This document shows positions 9,340-17,397 of a stretch of 64,000 nt of DNA, piece after piece; positions within the stretch are counted from its first letter, which is position 1, and each line of letters begins with the position of its first letter. A program made the position numbers and the translations under genes. Origin of the DNA: Okeanomitos corallinicola TIOX110. GTDB taxonomy: Bacteria > Cyanobacteriota > Cyanobacteriia > Cyanobacteriales > Nostocaceae. The stretch lies in the NCBI RefSeq assembly GCF_038050375.1, contig NZ_CP150886.1:1467318-1531317 (forward strand), given 5' to 3'. The notes beneath the pieces are model-generated. The model saw nothing but the letters and a program-made list of their open reading frames with translations. It was not told where the DNA came from and searched no databases.

Positions 9340-10794
9340 TTAGCTGGAAATTCCTGAGAAGAGTTGGAATGTTTTAGAGTATTGACCATTAGATACCCAT
9401 GCGTAGCAAGTAATTGGTGCTGTAGCATCCAAGCGATGTCCCAGAAAAAGAGCGAGATGAGCAGGCCCAGCAAAAAATAAATGGATTTCTTTACCACCTA
9501 GGGATACTAATGTATCAACAATTAATTTTTTAATGCTTCCAACGGCATTGTTGGCATGTTGTGGGGAAGTAATAGGCTGCTCTCCTCTAATGTGAAGCAG
9601 TGGCTCACCTGTGAGTCCATACTTCTCTAGATTGGCTTCCACTTCAGGAATAATATCTCGAAGAATACCTATGCTAACAACCAAACGGGTTCCTGTTCCG
9701 CCTATCATCTGATGAGCCAAAGGATAAACGGGGGTTTCTTGAGTGGGATGAGCATCTGTTGCCCATACCTCTTCACGGTATTCCATTTCAATTGCGTAGC
9801 CCCTAACAGCTGAGAAGACAGATCCTATTGCAAGACATGCTGCCAGACGACGATTGCCAGCAAGCCTGATTCGCTTAGTATTTCTATACTTTTCAATCCA
9901 GCTTCGAGTATCCTGTAGTTCAATGAGTAAGCGATTCCACTGTTGGGATGGGGCAATCGCACGAGTTTCACCACCAGAAAAAGGGGCCCAATCGAAACAC
10001 AATCCATGATGCTCTGGGTTATTTTCAGAGGCAATGGCTGTGTAAATCAAGATGGGACTAAGGGCTGGTAGTTGATTGGGAGGAATTTTTTCCCGTAGTT
10101 TTGTCTCTAACTCTTTGCGGGTAATATTTTGATTCTTGCGCTGTCGTATAAATGTGCCTAAGTGATTATAAATATTATCAAAAGTTCTAAAAGATAAATC
10201 TTCATATTCACTCAGATTGTCAGCCAAAGACTGCTTAAAAAGAGCTTCGCCGTGAGATTTTGCAGTGTTCCAATCTGCCTCTACTATCACCTTTTCAAAA
10301 ATGAACAAGGCATCTTGTTCTGTGCCTCCAATTTTTTTGACTAGGCTGGCATACTCTTTGAAAGAATTTCCTTTGACTGTAGAGTTTTCTTCATAAAAAT
10401 CTTGAGGATTACGAACGCGGCGCAATCCATTTACCAAAGGCTCTAAGTCTCTGGAAACTCCTGCTGCTACAAGTATAAACTGCTGATAGGTGTTTGGACT
10501 ACCAGCATCTACTTCTCGGAACCGTTTAATTTCATTTAAAAACTTAGATGGTTGGAGTGTATGGTCTTTAACTTCAAGAAACTCTATCGCAAACCCACGA
10601 CTTGGTACAAAAAACTTTGCCTCTACATCTCCAATTCCTTCCCGGATCATAGCTGTGAAGCCATCCTGATCTAGCCAAGCAGGAATGCGAGCAAGCATGA
10701 CTTGCTCCTGAAAGGAAAAGCCACCTTCAGCAATATCACCACCACGAGACTGTGGTTCTAGAAGTGAGGGAGTCAAATGTTCACTCTCTGTCAT
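9340..10794 (-). CDS. cap4: CBASS effector: PD-(D/E)xK-like nuclease with SAVED domain (Cap4-like)
   Basis: 484 residues. The N-terminal half fits a DUF4297-type restriction-endonuclease fold: Gln29/Glu30 in FSFQEQ, Asp56 in GIGDVEAKF, and Glu74-x-Lys76 in FLEVKDHTL. The C-terminal half (about 300-484) looks like a SAVED domain, ending with GKEIHLFFAGPAHLALFLG. In characterised Cap4 proteins SAVED binds a cyclic oligonucleotide and activates indiscriminate DNA cleavage. The ATG overlaps the stop of the E2-like gene by four bases (ATGA), so this is the last gene of the three-gene operon. The nucleotide ligand cannot be read from sequence. Confidence 0.82.
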   Translation of the reverse strand: MTESEHLTPSLLEPQSRGGDIAEGGFSFQEQVMLARIPAWLDQDGFTAMIREGIGDVEAKFFVPSRGFAIEFLEVKDHTLQPSKFLNEIKRFREVDAGSPNTYQQFILVAAGVSRDLEPLVNGLRRVRNPQDFYEENSTVKGNSFKEYASLVKKIGGTEQDALFIFEKVIVEADWNTAKSHGEALFKQSLADNLSEYEDLSFRTFDNIYNHLGTFIRQRKNQNITRKELETKLREKIPPNQLPALSPILIYTAIASENNPEHHGLCFDWAPFSGGETRAIAPSQQWNRLLIELQDTRSWIEKYRNTKRIRLAGNRRLAACLAIGSVFSAVRGYAIEMEYREEVWATDAHPTQETPVYPLAHQMIGGTGTRLVVSIGILRDIIPEVEANLEKYGLTGEPLLHIRGEQPITSPQHANNAVGSIKKLIVDTLVSLGGKEIHLFFAGPAHLALFLGHRLDATAPITCYAWVSNGQYSKTFQLFSGISS

Positions 10795-11285
10795 GCGGTT
10801 TGCTGCTCAGTCGGTTTTTCCAAAATAGAATACCCTTCAACGGGATTGGAACTCCAACTTTGGAGTTTTGAATCTGAGGCGTGTGATGATGGTCCGAGCC
10901 ATTTTCCAGTATCTAGCCACAGTTCATAGTAATATAACCATAATGCAGTCCACGGGATGATAGTCTTTGCAAGCAGCATATCTTTCTGCCACGGTTTTTC
11001 TTTGGGGTAGTAGAGGCATAAAGTTCCGTCTTTCCAAACATGGGGAGGTCGTGATGCCAGAGTGGGAGATATGACATTAACGGTTGGGTAAGAGCTGAGT
11101 TTGTAGCGGATTGCTACTCGATATTTTGGGGAAAACTGACGGGGGTGAAGCGTGCCTCGCCATACAGCTACCCCATGCTCTCGCCTGTAAGCGAACCCAG
11201 GAAATCGGTGCAATATGTGCAGGTTTTGCAGCCCCAGGTTGATAGTGGGTTTCAGTTGAGAATATTCAGCCTTGGTCAATCCCAT
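10791..11285 (-). CDS. CBASS E2-like ubiquitin-conjugating-type protein
   Basis: 164 residues from the ATG at 11285; a TTG at 11300 would add five residues. The core PHVWKDGTLCLYYPKEKPWQ holds the candidate catalytic Cys90 in the setting typical of bacterial E2-like proteins (His, dG, lCly, then a conserved Trp). A helical stretch with YYYELWLDTGKWLG follows. In short type II CBASS an E2-only protein accompanies the CD-NTase and is thought to modify or prime it. No E1 or JAB partner is seen. It overlaps the CD-NTase by 20 bases and the effector by four, so the three genes form one tight operon. Confidence 0.72.
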   Translation of the reverse strand: MGLTKAEYSQLKPTINLGLQNLHILHRFPGFAYRREHGVAVWRGTLHPRQFSPKYRVAIRYKLSSYPTVNVISPTLASRPPHVWKDGTLCLYYPKEKPWQKDMLLAKTIIPWTALWLYYYELWLDTGKWLGPSSHASDSKLQSWSSNPVEGYSILEKPTEQQTA

Positions 11286-12354
11286 GAAACTTGGTTGCAA
11301 TGGTTGAAGTGTATAAACCAGAAGCAGGTTGGCTGGGCAGAATTAAACCAGTAGAGCTGACGTAAGATTTGCCAGGTAAACCCGCTTTAGCCAATTGAGA
11401 CGCAGCGGTTTCTACCTCTGATGGAAAATATTCTTCTCCAAAGATTTTTTGCCAGTATTTAATCGCCTTCTCCCGATCATCAGTCTCTAAAGCTTTATCT
11501 GCCCAATTTCGTCCCTCATTAATCCGTCTCATGAAAGTTTCAAAGTGGGTGCGGCTCCAGTTCCAAGAGATGTTATGACCAAGGATCGGATCAGGGAGGT
11601 TTGGGGTGGCAACATTGCTAGTATATAGCAGGTGATCGTATTGGCGGTAAATAGCATCCAAAAACTCGTAAAATAGGACTGCCAATGGCTGTGTCATGTC
11701 TAAAGTGTTCTTTTGGATATGATAAACTAGCAGAGCGCCAAGCCAGTAACTCTTGGGTTTGCGGCTTTTCATTTGGCAATCACGGAAGTGCTTCAGAAGC
11801 TTACCAAGTGGTTTAACTTTGTGGTCGTGTTTTTCCTGTAGCTCATTGAGTAAGTTGAGATACCCGATGGGGTGCGATGCAATCCACTTATTGAATCCTC
11901 GATCTGGAACGTAAAGCACACTCTCGAATCCATCTGGTGCAATGCAAGGAACAAAGTCTAGGTGGAAGTCTTTGCCTTTGAAGTAGACATGGACAGATCG
12001 GCGTGCCCGCTCTACCTCTATTTCCGTTTCTGCATATCCTTCAAAGCCCAAAGCTTTTGGCAAGCCATCAAGCAACTTTTTCATGTCTTGAATTAATCGT
12101 TTAGCCTCTGGTTCATTTGCCTTTGGATCACCAGGGACACGTATTAGGGTATCTACGTCTTTAACATCACCTACTGCCATTTTTTGGGCGTATGAGCCTG
12201 CAAGTCGAGAGTGAGGGTAGACAGTGGGAAAATCTTTACTTTTGGCGATGTACTCACGGACTAAGGGTGGCAAATCGCGTGCTGCATCAAGGCGTTCTTT
12301 AGGAGGTTGAATGTTCTTGAGCAGTTCTTCAAAGTGTGTAATCAACGGAAACAT
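11266..12354 (-). CDS. CD-NTase (cGAS/DncV-like nucleotidyltransferase) of CBASS
   Basis: 362 residues. The nucleotidyltransferase signature is complete: GS at 53-54 in LAGSYAQKM, the metal-binding DVD at 66-68, and the third acidic residue Asp133 in HLDFVP. A helical C-terminal half follows. CD-NTases make cyclic di- or trinucleotides on phage infection, which activate the linked effector; here that is the SAVED protein encoded 471 bp downstream of this gene's stop. It is the first gene of the operon, and a 17-bp inverted repeat lies just upstream. The clade and product are not determined. Confidence 0.88.
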   Translation of the reverse strand: MFPLITHFEELLKNIQPPKERLDAARDLPPLVREYIAKSKDFPTVYPHSRLAGSYAQKMAVGDVKDVDTLIRVPGDPKANEPEAKRLIQDMKKLLDGLPKALGFEGYAETEIEVERARRSVHVYFKGKDFHLDFVPCIAPDGFESVLYVPDRGFNKWIASHPIGYLNLLNELQEKHDHKVKPLGKLLKHFRDCQMKSRKPKSYWLGALLVYHIQKNTLDMTQPLAVLFYEFLDAIYRQYDHLLYTSNVATPNLPDPILGHNISWNWSRTHFETFMRRINEGRNWADKALETDDREKAIKYWQKIFGEEYFPSEVETAASQLAKAGLPGKSYVSSTGLILPSQPASGLYTSTIATKFHGIDQG

Positions 12355-12388
12355 CTATATTTTTTACCTTTACTGAATTGGGTTATTC

Positions 12389-12405
12389 ATAGCGCAGTGC
12401 TATGG
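12389..12405. promoter_or_regulatory. inverted repeat upstream of the CBASS operon
   Basis: CATAGC and GCTATG arms separated by five bases, centred about 43 bp upstream of the CD-NTase ATG. Position and symmetry suit an operator or a promoter-overlapping regulator site. No regulator is proven; the WYL-like fragment at 13.2-13.8 kb is a candidate by proximity only. Confidence 0.35.
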
Positions 12406-12660
12406 TAATTTCTTTTCATATGCCACCACCATTAATATTTATCTTCCAGAAAAAACTCACTGGTATTACCTATAGTTCGTAACCAAATTCATCTGAATTT
12501 AGCGGATATTGACTTACAATAGGTTATTGTGTAGCACTTTATTACATTGTATTTTAATCATATTTGATTAAAAAGAACAATTGTACTTGTAGTAAAAACC
12601 GAACTAAAATTAGTAGTAATTTTACGGTTTATCGTTCAGTCTGGTGATTAACTCAAAGTA

Positions 12661-12680
12661 AGGGGAGCGATCGCTCCCCT
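12661..12680. repeat. 20-bp perfect palindrome with HIP1 core
   Basis: The arms AGGGGAGCGA and TCGCTCCCCT form a perfect palindrome around GCGATCGC. It could fold into a strong hairpin on either strand, but no T-run follows, so it is not a convincing terminator. Confidence 0.6.
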
Positions 12681-13229
12681 CTCAATTCATGTACACTTCG
12701 TCATAGAGTTGTTGCTCCGTAAATAATTTATGCAATGGGAATATTGCTTACCCAGGAGTAAGTAAGAAGTGGATTTTTCTGCTAAACGAGACTATAAGGT
12801 TTATTTCTGTCCTGAATCAGTGCACCATTCAACAATTCCTTGACGCACCCAAAAGTGGCAGTGGCAATCATTAAGCTGTTTAATAGAAGGCTATGAGAAA
12901 TTTGCATCTGTTGTTTTGACAAATCCACATATTCTGAATCTGGTTGGTACAGTTGTAATCAACGAACGCACATATAGCAGCAAATTGAGTTCTCCCGTGT
13001 CACTGTCTTCTCTTCTTGAGACTTCCAAAAGTTTTCTGCACCACTAAGGCCATTGTGAGAAAGGCTGTGGAACAACACCGTCAGCAAGAACTTGAGCCAA
13101 CTCTCCTTTCACCAATTCTTGAACCTTTTGAAAGTTAGCCGCTGAAATTAACCGCTTAGTGTCCTTTGCGATCGCTCTAACCAAGTATTTAATCAATTAG
13201 GGCTAGAAAAGAAAGGAGATGCCAATAAT

Positions 13230-13802
13230 TCAAAGATAACGAGCAAGCAATTCCTGAGCAGCTTGCTTGTGTTTTTCCACCAATTCCTTCGGTGTAAGGA
13301 ATTGGGCGCTACCCATAAAGCGATAAACCCAACGGCTAAATTCCGTCAGCGATCGCGGTGGAAGTTTGAGACTGTAATCAAGATAGCTTGGTTTTCCATC
13401 TGGAGTTTTGGCTCCAAAAGAAATTTTCTGGCTTTTATGGCGTTTTTCACCCTCTTGAATAAACACCATAACATCAGGGAAGAAGCGCACGGTTACGTTA
13501 ATAAAATCTAATTTACCCTGTCGCTCTAAACTTTGTTCTTCTTGTTTACCTAAATATAATCCCCAGCCATTCTCCAGTAGTTCATGTGCGACTTTGAGGC
13601 TTTGCCATTGTTCTGTTAATTTCCGTCCTTTAGAGCCAAGCAACTTAAAGTGTTCGGTAAACCTATCCAACCTTGAAGTAGCTAACCCGGATTTCTCACA
13701 AGAAGAAAAAATCATTGATGAAAAGCCACAGCAAGTGGCATTTATTTGATACATGAAGCGCGGCGATGATAAAAAATAAATGTCACCGTATAAATTCAAC
13801 AA
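13230..13802 (-). CDS. WYL-like regulator C-terminal fragment (uncertain)
   Basis: 190 residues counted from a TTG; the first ATG is at 13754 (174 residues). No HTH domain is present. The pattern LNLYGDIYFL, then SRLDRF, then a charged region ending EKRHKSQKI, then LPPRSLTEFSRWVYRFMGSA and a helical end (AAQELLARYL), resembles the C-terminal half of cyanobacterial WYL-type regulators of the TIGR03985 kind, some of which accompany CRISPR loci. WYL proteins (CapW) also control CBASS operons. The assignment rests on pattern memory only. The missing N-terminus and the adjacent IS fragment suggest a truncated gene. Confidence 0.4.
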   Translation of the reverse strand: MLNLYGDIYFLSSPRFMYQINATCCGFSSMIFSSCEKSGLATSRLDRFTEHFKLLGSKGRKLTEQWQSLKVAHELLENGWGLYLGKQEEQSLERQGKLDFINVTVRFFPDVMVFIQEGEKRHKSQKISFGAKTPDGKPSYLDYSLKLPPRSLTEFSRWVYRFMGSAQFLTPKELVEKHKQAAQELLARYL

Positions 13803-13954
13803 AAGTCGTCAAATATATCATATAAATGTCTTGGTATATACGGATATAAAAATTATTTTAGTGAACTTAGACATCAAAAAACAGAGTTAAGAAAAAACAA
13901 GTTTTTTAACCCTAATAAAAACTAGAAATGAGCGTGATAATTGCCGCCAAAGAA

Positions 13955-14258
13955 TTAACCAGGATTGGGTAACAACTGCAAACAACGGTAAGCAGTCGCA
14001 TAAATATCCTTGTAGGGACAAGAACTATTAATCGCAATTAAAACTCGTCTGGTTGTTATCTTAATCAAAGCTCCTAACTTCAACAACTTGGTACGGATAG
14101 TACCAACTTGTGCATTCTGTAATTCAGTTTTAACTAAACTTTGTTTAATGACTCTCTGTAATTCTGATAATGCTCCTGCTGCTGGGTCTACGTTTGATGG
14201 TCTTAATTTGGCTGCTAATAGATGTTTGCCACAGAATATATATAGTGGTGCATAACAA
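13955..14258 (-). pseudogene. IS1380-family transposase fragment
   Basis: The translation contains PLYIFCGKHLLAAKLRPSNVD followed soon by VGTIRTKLLKLGALIKITTR and then SSCPYKDIYATAYRCLQ. These are two blocks of an IS1380 (DDE_Tnp_1) transposase brought close together, so the gene has an internal deletion and lacks its N-terminus. The 5' side ends at the left end of the IS630 element, which appears to have cut it. Confidence 0.6.
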
Positions 14259-15278
14259 TACAGCACTTCCGGCTGTAATGAGGTACACTAGATTAAAATA
14301 CAAATGCTTTTAAATGAAATCATACTCTCTGGATCTTCGAGAAAAAATAGTTGCTGCCCATATTCAAAAAAACATATCAATCAGGAAAGTAGCTAATATA
14401 TTTTCTGTGTCAAAAAGTTTAGTACAAAAGCTGGTAAAACAACAAAAAATTGATGGAGATTTACAACCCAAGAAGCGAGGAAAACCACAATTTAGTCATC
14501 TGACAAATGCGGACATAGATTTAAGAGAATTGGTTGAAGCAAATTCGGATGCAACATTGATAGAATTGTGTGAATTATTTGCAGATAAAACTGGTAATTG
14601 GGTAGGTCGAAGTGCAATGTGTTCTGCATTACAGAAATTAGGATTAAATCGTAAAAAAAAAACAACGCGGAGTACCCAAGCAGGAACAGAAAGAGTTCTG
14701 AATTTAAGATTAGATTATTGGGATCAGGTCAAAAATATAGAGCCAGAAAATTTAGTATTTCTGGACGAAACTGGTATCCTACTTGGCTTAACGAGGACTC
14801 ATGCCCGCTCACAACTAGGAGCAAGAGCTTACTCTGTCAAACCCTTTTATCGAGGCTCAAAGGTTACAGTAATTGGAGCTATTAGTATTAAAAAAGTAGT
14901 TGCATTAATGACAATGAATGATTCAATGGATGGCAACGCTTTTGAAGTATTTGTTGAAAAGTTTTTAGTGCCACAGTTATGGTCGGGAGCAGTGGTAGTA
15001 ATGGATAATTTATCCGCACATAAACGAGATTCAATTGTGTCAATGATTGAAGCTGTTGGTGCTTCAGTTCTTTGTTTATCCTCATACTCTCCTGATTTTA
15101 ATCCAATTGAATTATGGTGGTCACAACTCAAATCTTTCTTACGTAGCTTTACTCCAACCACAACAGAAATGGTTGATAAGCTAATCTCAGTTGCACTCGA
15201 CTTAATAAATCCTCAACATTTAAGAAACTGGTTTGCTAGTTGCTGCTACTGTACCTCATAACAGCCGGAAGTGCTGTA
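14259..15278. mobile_element. IS630-family insertion sequence with inverted repeats and TA duplication
   Basis: Left end TA then CAGCACTTCCGGCTGT at 14261-14276; right end ACAGCCGGAAGTGCTG at 15261-15276 then TA. Similarity of the ends continues inward (ATGAGGTACA on both sides) to about 30 bp. TA on each flank fits the TA target duplication of IS630/Tc1-mariner elements. The single transposase gene ends inside the right repeat. The element looks intact. Confidence 0.85.
14314..15261 (+). CDS. IS630-family transposase
   Basis: 315 residues. An N-terminal helix-turn-helix (SIRKVANIFSVSKSLVQKLV) precedes the DDE catalytic core: Asp151 in FLDETG, Asp231 in VVMDNLSAHK and Glu266 in DFNPIELWWSQLK. 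Asp231 and Glu266 are 34 residues apart, as expected for IS630 (D34E). There is no internal stop or frameshift. The stop codon TAA lies inside the right inverted repeat. The length matches the family. Confidence 0.9.
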   Translation: MKSYSLDLREKIVAAHIQKNISIRKVANIFSVSKSLVQKLVKQQKIDGDLQPKKRGKPQFSHLTNADIDLRELVEANSDATLIELCELFADKTGNWVGRSAMCSALQKLGLNRKKKTTRSTQAGTERVLNLRLDYWDQVKNIEPENLVFLDETGILLGLTRTHARSQLGARAYSVKPFYRGSKVTVIGAISIKKVVALMTMNDSMDGNAFEVFVEKFLVPQLWSGAVVVMDNLSAHKRDSIVSMIEAVGASVLCLSSYSPDFNPIELWWSQLKSFLRSFTPTTTEMVDKLISVALDLINPQHLRNWFASCCYCTS

Positions 15279-15307
15279 TCTGATTTTTTAGGTTTATGAA
15301 AATAGGA

Positions 15308-15475
15308 ACTAAGCGATAACTTCGGTGCGGTGCGCTTCGCTAACGAACTTCATTCTAACTACATCAAAAAGGCGATACCTTCGGTAAGCTATCGCTAACG
15401 CACTTCATACTACCTACCTACACCAAAAAGCGATACCTTCGGTAAGCTTTGCTATCGCCTTAATTAATTCTGGTG
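15308..15475. repeat. GCGATACC-type dispersed palindromic repeats, three units
   Basis: Three imperfect copies in a row at about 15312, 15371 and 15429. Each has a GCGATA(A/C)CTTCGGT arm and a TATCGCTAACGC or equivalent arm that can pair. Related copies recur at 16570-16641, 17299-17345, 19485-19532 and 19936-20045. They fill the gap between the IS630 element and the toxin gene. Confidence 0.65.
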
Positions 15476-15559
15476 ATATGGTATTTCTGCTGTGTTAGTT
15501 TCTGAAGACAATTTTAGTTTATGATCACTTTGTCTTGATTTTTCAGGAGGTTAAATAGA

Positions 15560-15988
15560 TTGTCGTCTGATGAGCTAGAATATATAGAGATTGTTGAATA
15601 TGATATTATTGACGATACAGTCGAAGTGGGTAGTGGTTGTGAGTGGAGAGGTACAGGAAGCGAACCGCAATGGGATAATCCCAAATCAACTAAGGCTTAT
15701 GATCATATTATCCGTCATCATGGTGCAAAGTTAAAACCTAGTAATTTACAGGGTAGAGCATCTAGTAAGAATCAAGATCAAGGACAATGGTTAAATGATC
15801 AAGATTGGTTGACATTGGAAAAGTTAATTTCCAAGTATTATGGAAATTATACTATTAAATTTAATCGTCCCATTGGTAGAGTATATCATACTGATGGCAG
15901 TGTGACAGAAAATGTAATTTATGCTCTAATTGGGAGAAATCCAGATGGTACAATTAAATATTCTTATCCGATAGTAAAGCCTAAATAA
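15560..15988 (+). CDS. probable small ribonuclease-type toxin (polymorphic-toxin module), TTG start
   Basis: 142 residues. The start is TTG at 15560: an ideal AGGAGG lies at 15545-15550, an in-frame TGA is at 15536, and the frame contains no ATG at all. The N-terminus is acidic. The C-terminal part has KAYDHIIRHHGAK, NLQGRAS, GQWLND, PIGRVYHTDGS and NPDGTIKYSYPI. This spacing of His, Arg, Trp and a DGT/IKY end resembles BECR-fold (colicin D/E5, EndoU-like) toxin modules of polymorphic toxins. The family is inferred from pattern. No secretion or N-terminal delivery domain is present. The small acidic gene that follows is a plausible immunity gene. Confidence 0.6.
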   Translation: MSSDELEYIEIVEYDIIDDTVEVGSGCEWRGTGSEPQWDNPKSTKAYDHIIRHHGAKLKPSNLQGRASSKNQDQGQWLNDQDWLTLEKLISKYYGNYTIKFNRPIGRVYHTDGSVTENVIYALIGRNPDGTIKYSYPIVKPK

Positions 15989-16025
15989 AATTCAATAAAC
16001 TTAATAAAATTAAGGGGTAATTATA

Positions 16026-16541
16026 ATGAATAAAGTTGAGCAATTTAAAATCAGATTAGCAGAACGCAATTTAGAAAATTTTGCTGATCCTCCTGATGAT
16101 CCTTTGGGAGAATTATCTCAGTTTGAATTAGGGTTAAGAATGTTCTGTTATGAATATGATCACAAAGTGATTGTAGAAATAGGAGAAACAAAATTTAATG
16201 TGTTTTTTGATCCAGATATTTGTATGTTATTAGAGGAGAGATTAGCTGAACATATAGGAGATTTACAAAGGGGTAAAACTATTCGTTTAGACTTTGCTGA
16301 AAGTTATTGGATCATTGTTAAATTTGTACCTATTGGTAAGGAAATTAAGTGTTATTTAAGGGAGGTTGGTTATTCAACTGAGGAAAGATTAGTGATGTTA
16401 AATAAACAGCAAGTTGTGGATGAGTTGAGGCGGTTTTTAACTGAATTGATGGATATGGCTGTTAATTTGGGTTATGTTAGTTTGGAGGATAAGGAGGAGT
16501 TTATTAAACCTGCTTTTAGTGATGTTCAAGTTTTAGTATAG
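16026..16541 (+). CDS. putative immunity protein to the upstream toxin
   Basis: 171 residues, acidic, no signal peptide or membrane segment. It starts at ATG 16026 with AAGGGG about nine bases upstream. Content: KVIVEIGETKFNVFFDPDIC, then a mixed alpha/beta middle and a helical C-terminus (ELRRFLTELMDMAVNLGYVS). No known family is recognised. It lies 37 bp downstream of the toxin-like gene in the same direction, the usual order of toxin then immunity; the function is inferred from that. Confidence 0.55.
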   Translation: MNKVEQFKIRLAERNLENFADPPDDPLGELSQFELGLRMFCYEYDHKVIVEIGETKFNVFFDPDICMLLEERLAEHIGDLQRGKTIRLDFAESYWIIVKFVPIGKEIKCYLREVGYSTEERLVMLNKQQVVDELRRFLTELMDMAVNLGYVSLEDKEEFIKPAFSDVQVLV

Positions 16542-16569
16542 CGATCGCACCTCAAACTCCCCAAAAGAG

Positions 16570-16641
16570 TAATACCTACGGTGAGTTATCTCTACGAGAC
16601 GCTGTGCTAACGCGATAGCGAAGCTCACCGAAGGTATCGCC
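16570..16641. repeat. 72-bp hairpin repeat of the GCGATACC family
   Basis: The arm ATACCTACGGTGAG pairs with CTCACCGAAGGTAT 58 bases further on (one mismatch in 14). Between them lies CTACGAGACGC, also seen in the copy at 19.5 kb. It sits between the immunity gene and the antitoxin gene and could act as a transcript-end hairpin. Confidence 0.6.
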
Positions 16642-16695
16642 ATTTTAATTATCAGTTGTGCTATGATCATCCTAAAATTAAGTTGAGGTAAAATA

Positions 16696-16941
16696 ATGAA
16701 AGCTTTTGAAGTAATGGCAACACTGAATGATAAAAAACAATTACTGTTAGATGAGAATTTAGATATTGATACCCCTAGTCGAGTTAAAGTAATTCTTTTA
16801 GTATCAGAAGAAAATGAATTTGATACTGATGATACTCCTGTAGAGGAAATTAAAGCTAGTTTAAAACGAGCTTTACAAGAAGCAAAAGCAGGGAAAAGAA
16901 TACCATTAGCACAAATGTGGGAAGGTATTGATGCAGAATAA
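16696..16941 (+). CDS. type II antitoxin of a RelE/ParE-like pair
   Basis: 81 residues. N-terminal beta-rich part (MKAFEVMATLNDKKQLLLDE), acidic middle and a C-terminal helix ending IPLAQMWEGIDAE. The same C-terminal peptide, MWEGIDAE, ends the antitoxin at 39.6 kb, so it is probably a conserved toxin-binding or coupling tail. It overlaps the toxin gene by 11 bases. Such antitoxins neutralise the toxin and repress the operon. Confidence 0.75.
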   Translation: MKAFEVMATLNDKKQLLLDENLDIDTPSRVKVILLVSEENEFDTDDTPVEEIKASLKRALQEAKAGKRIPLAQMWEGIDAE

Positions 16942-17293
16942 TTCCGATTTAATTAATATTGATTTAACTCCTGAATATAAAAGAAATTTAAAATATTTAG
17001 CTAAAAAATATCGGAATATTCGTTCTGATATTCAACCATTGATTTTAGAATTACAACAGGGAAATATTTTAGGAGATAGATTGACTGGATTTGGTTTAGA
17101 ACTTTATATATATAAAGTTAGAGTTAAAAATAGTAATATCAAAAAAGGTAAAAGTGCTGGATATAGATTGATTTATTTACTTGAATCAGAAAAAAGTATT
17201 TTATTATTAACAATTTACAGTAAATCGGAACAACTAGATATTACAGTTAATGAGATTAATTCAATTTTAAATGAGTGTTTTGAGGAAGAATAA
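16931..17293 (+). CDS. type II RelE/ParE-superfamily toxin
   Basis: About 120 residues from ATG 16931, which lies inside the end of the antitoxin gene; TTG 16928 is the alternative. Core: LTPEYKRNLKYLAKKYRNIR, SDIQPLILELQQGNILGDRL, YKVRVKNSNIKKGKSAGYR, LIYLLESEK, LLLTIYSKSEQ. This is the RelE/HigB-like fold, with basic residues in the strand region that normally binds the ribosome or mRNA. It is closely similar to the toxin at 39.2-39.6 kb, so the window holds two homologous pairs. Confidence 0.8.
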   Translation: MQNNSDLINIDLTPEYKRNLKYLAKKYRNIRSDIQPLILELQQGNILGDRLTGFGLELYIYKVRVKNSNIKKGKSAGYRLIYLLESEKSILLLTIYSKSEQLDITVNEINSILNECFEEE

Positions 17294-17397
17294 TATAGAG
17301 CGATACCTACGGTAAGCTACCGCTAACGCACCTCATCCTACTTACATCAAAAAGGCGATCGCTCTTCCATCATCCCTAAAAACAGCGATACCTTTGT

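Larger units (their letters stand above)
12355..13229. other. 875-bp region with no convincing gene
   Basis: It holds the inverted repeat above, a perfect 20-bp palindrome at 12661-12680 centred on a HIP1 octamer, and two short open stretches that look like decayed coding sequence. The plus-strand one (about 12844-13047) reads EGYEKFASVVLTNPHILNLV before a TAA. The minus-strand one (about 13048-13200) reads FQKVQELVKGELAQVLADGV before a TAG. Neither has a start with a ribosome site and neither was recognised. Confidence 0.5.

Noticed and set aside
9270-9497. 75-residue frame with a hydrophobic N-terminus on the minus strand
   Set aside because: It overlaps the end of the SAVED effector in another frame and has no family features; the effector frame is clearly the coding one.
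12661-12680. Rho-independent terminator
   Set aside because: Perfect hairpin but no T-run on either strand; more likely a HIP1-centred repeat.
14847-15161. 104-residue minus-strand frame in the IS630 element
   Set aside because: Antisense shadow of the transposase catalytic core.
15308-15475. CRISPR array among the short repeats
   Set aside because: Units are imperfect palindromes of varied length with no constant spacers; no cas genes nearby.
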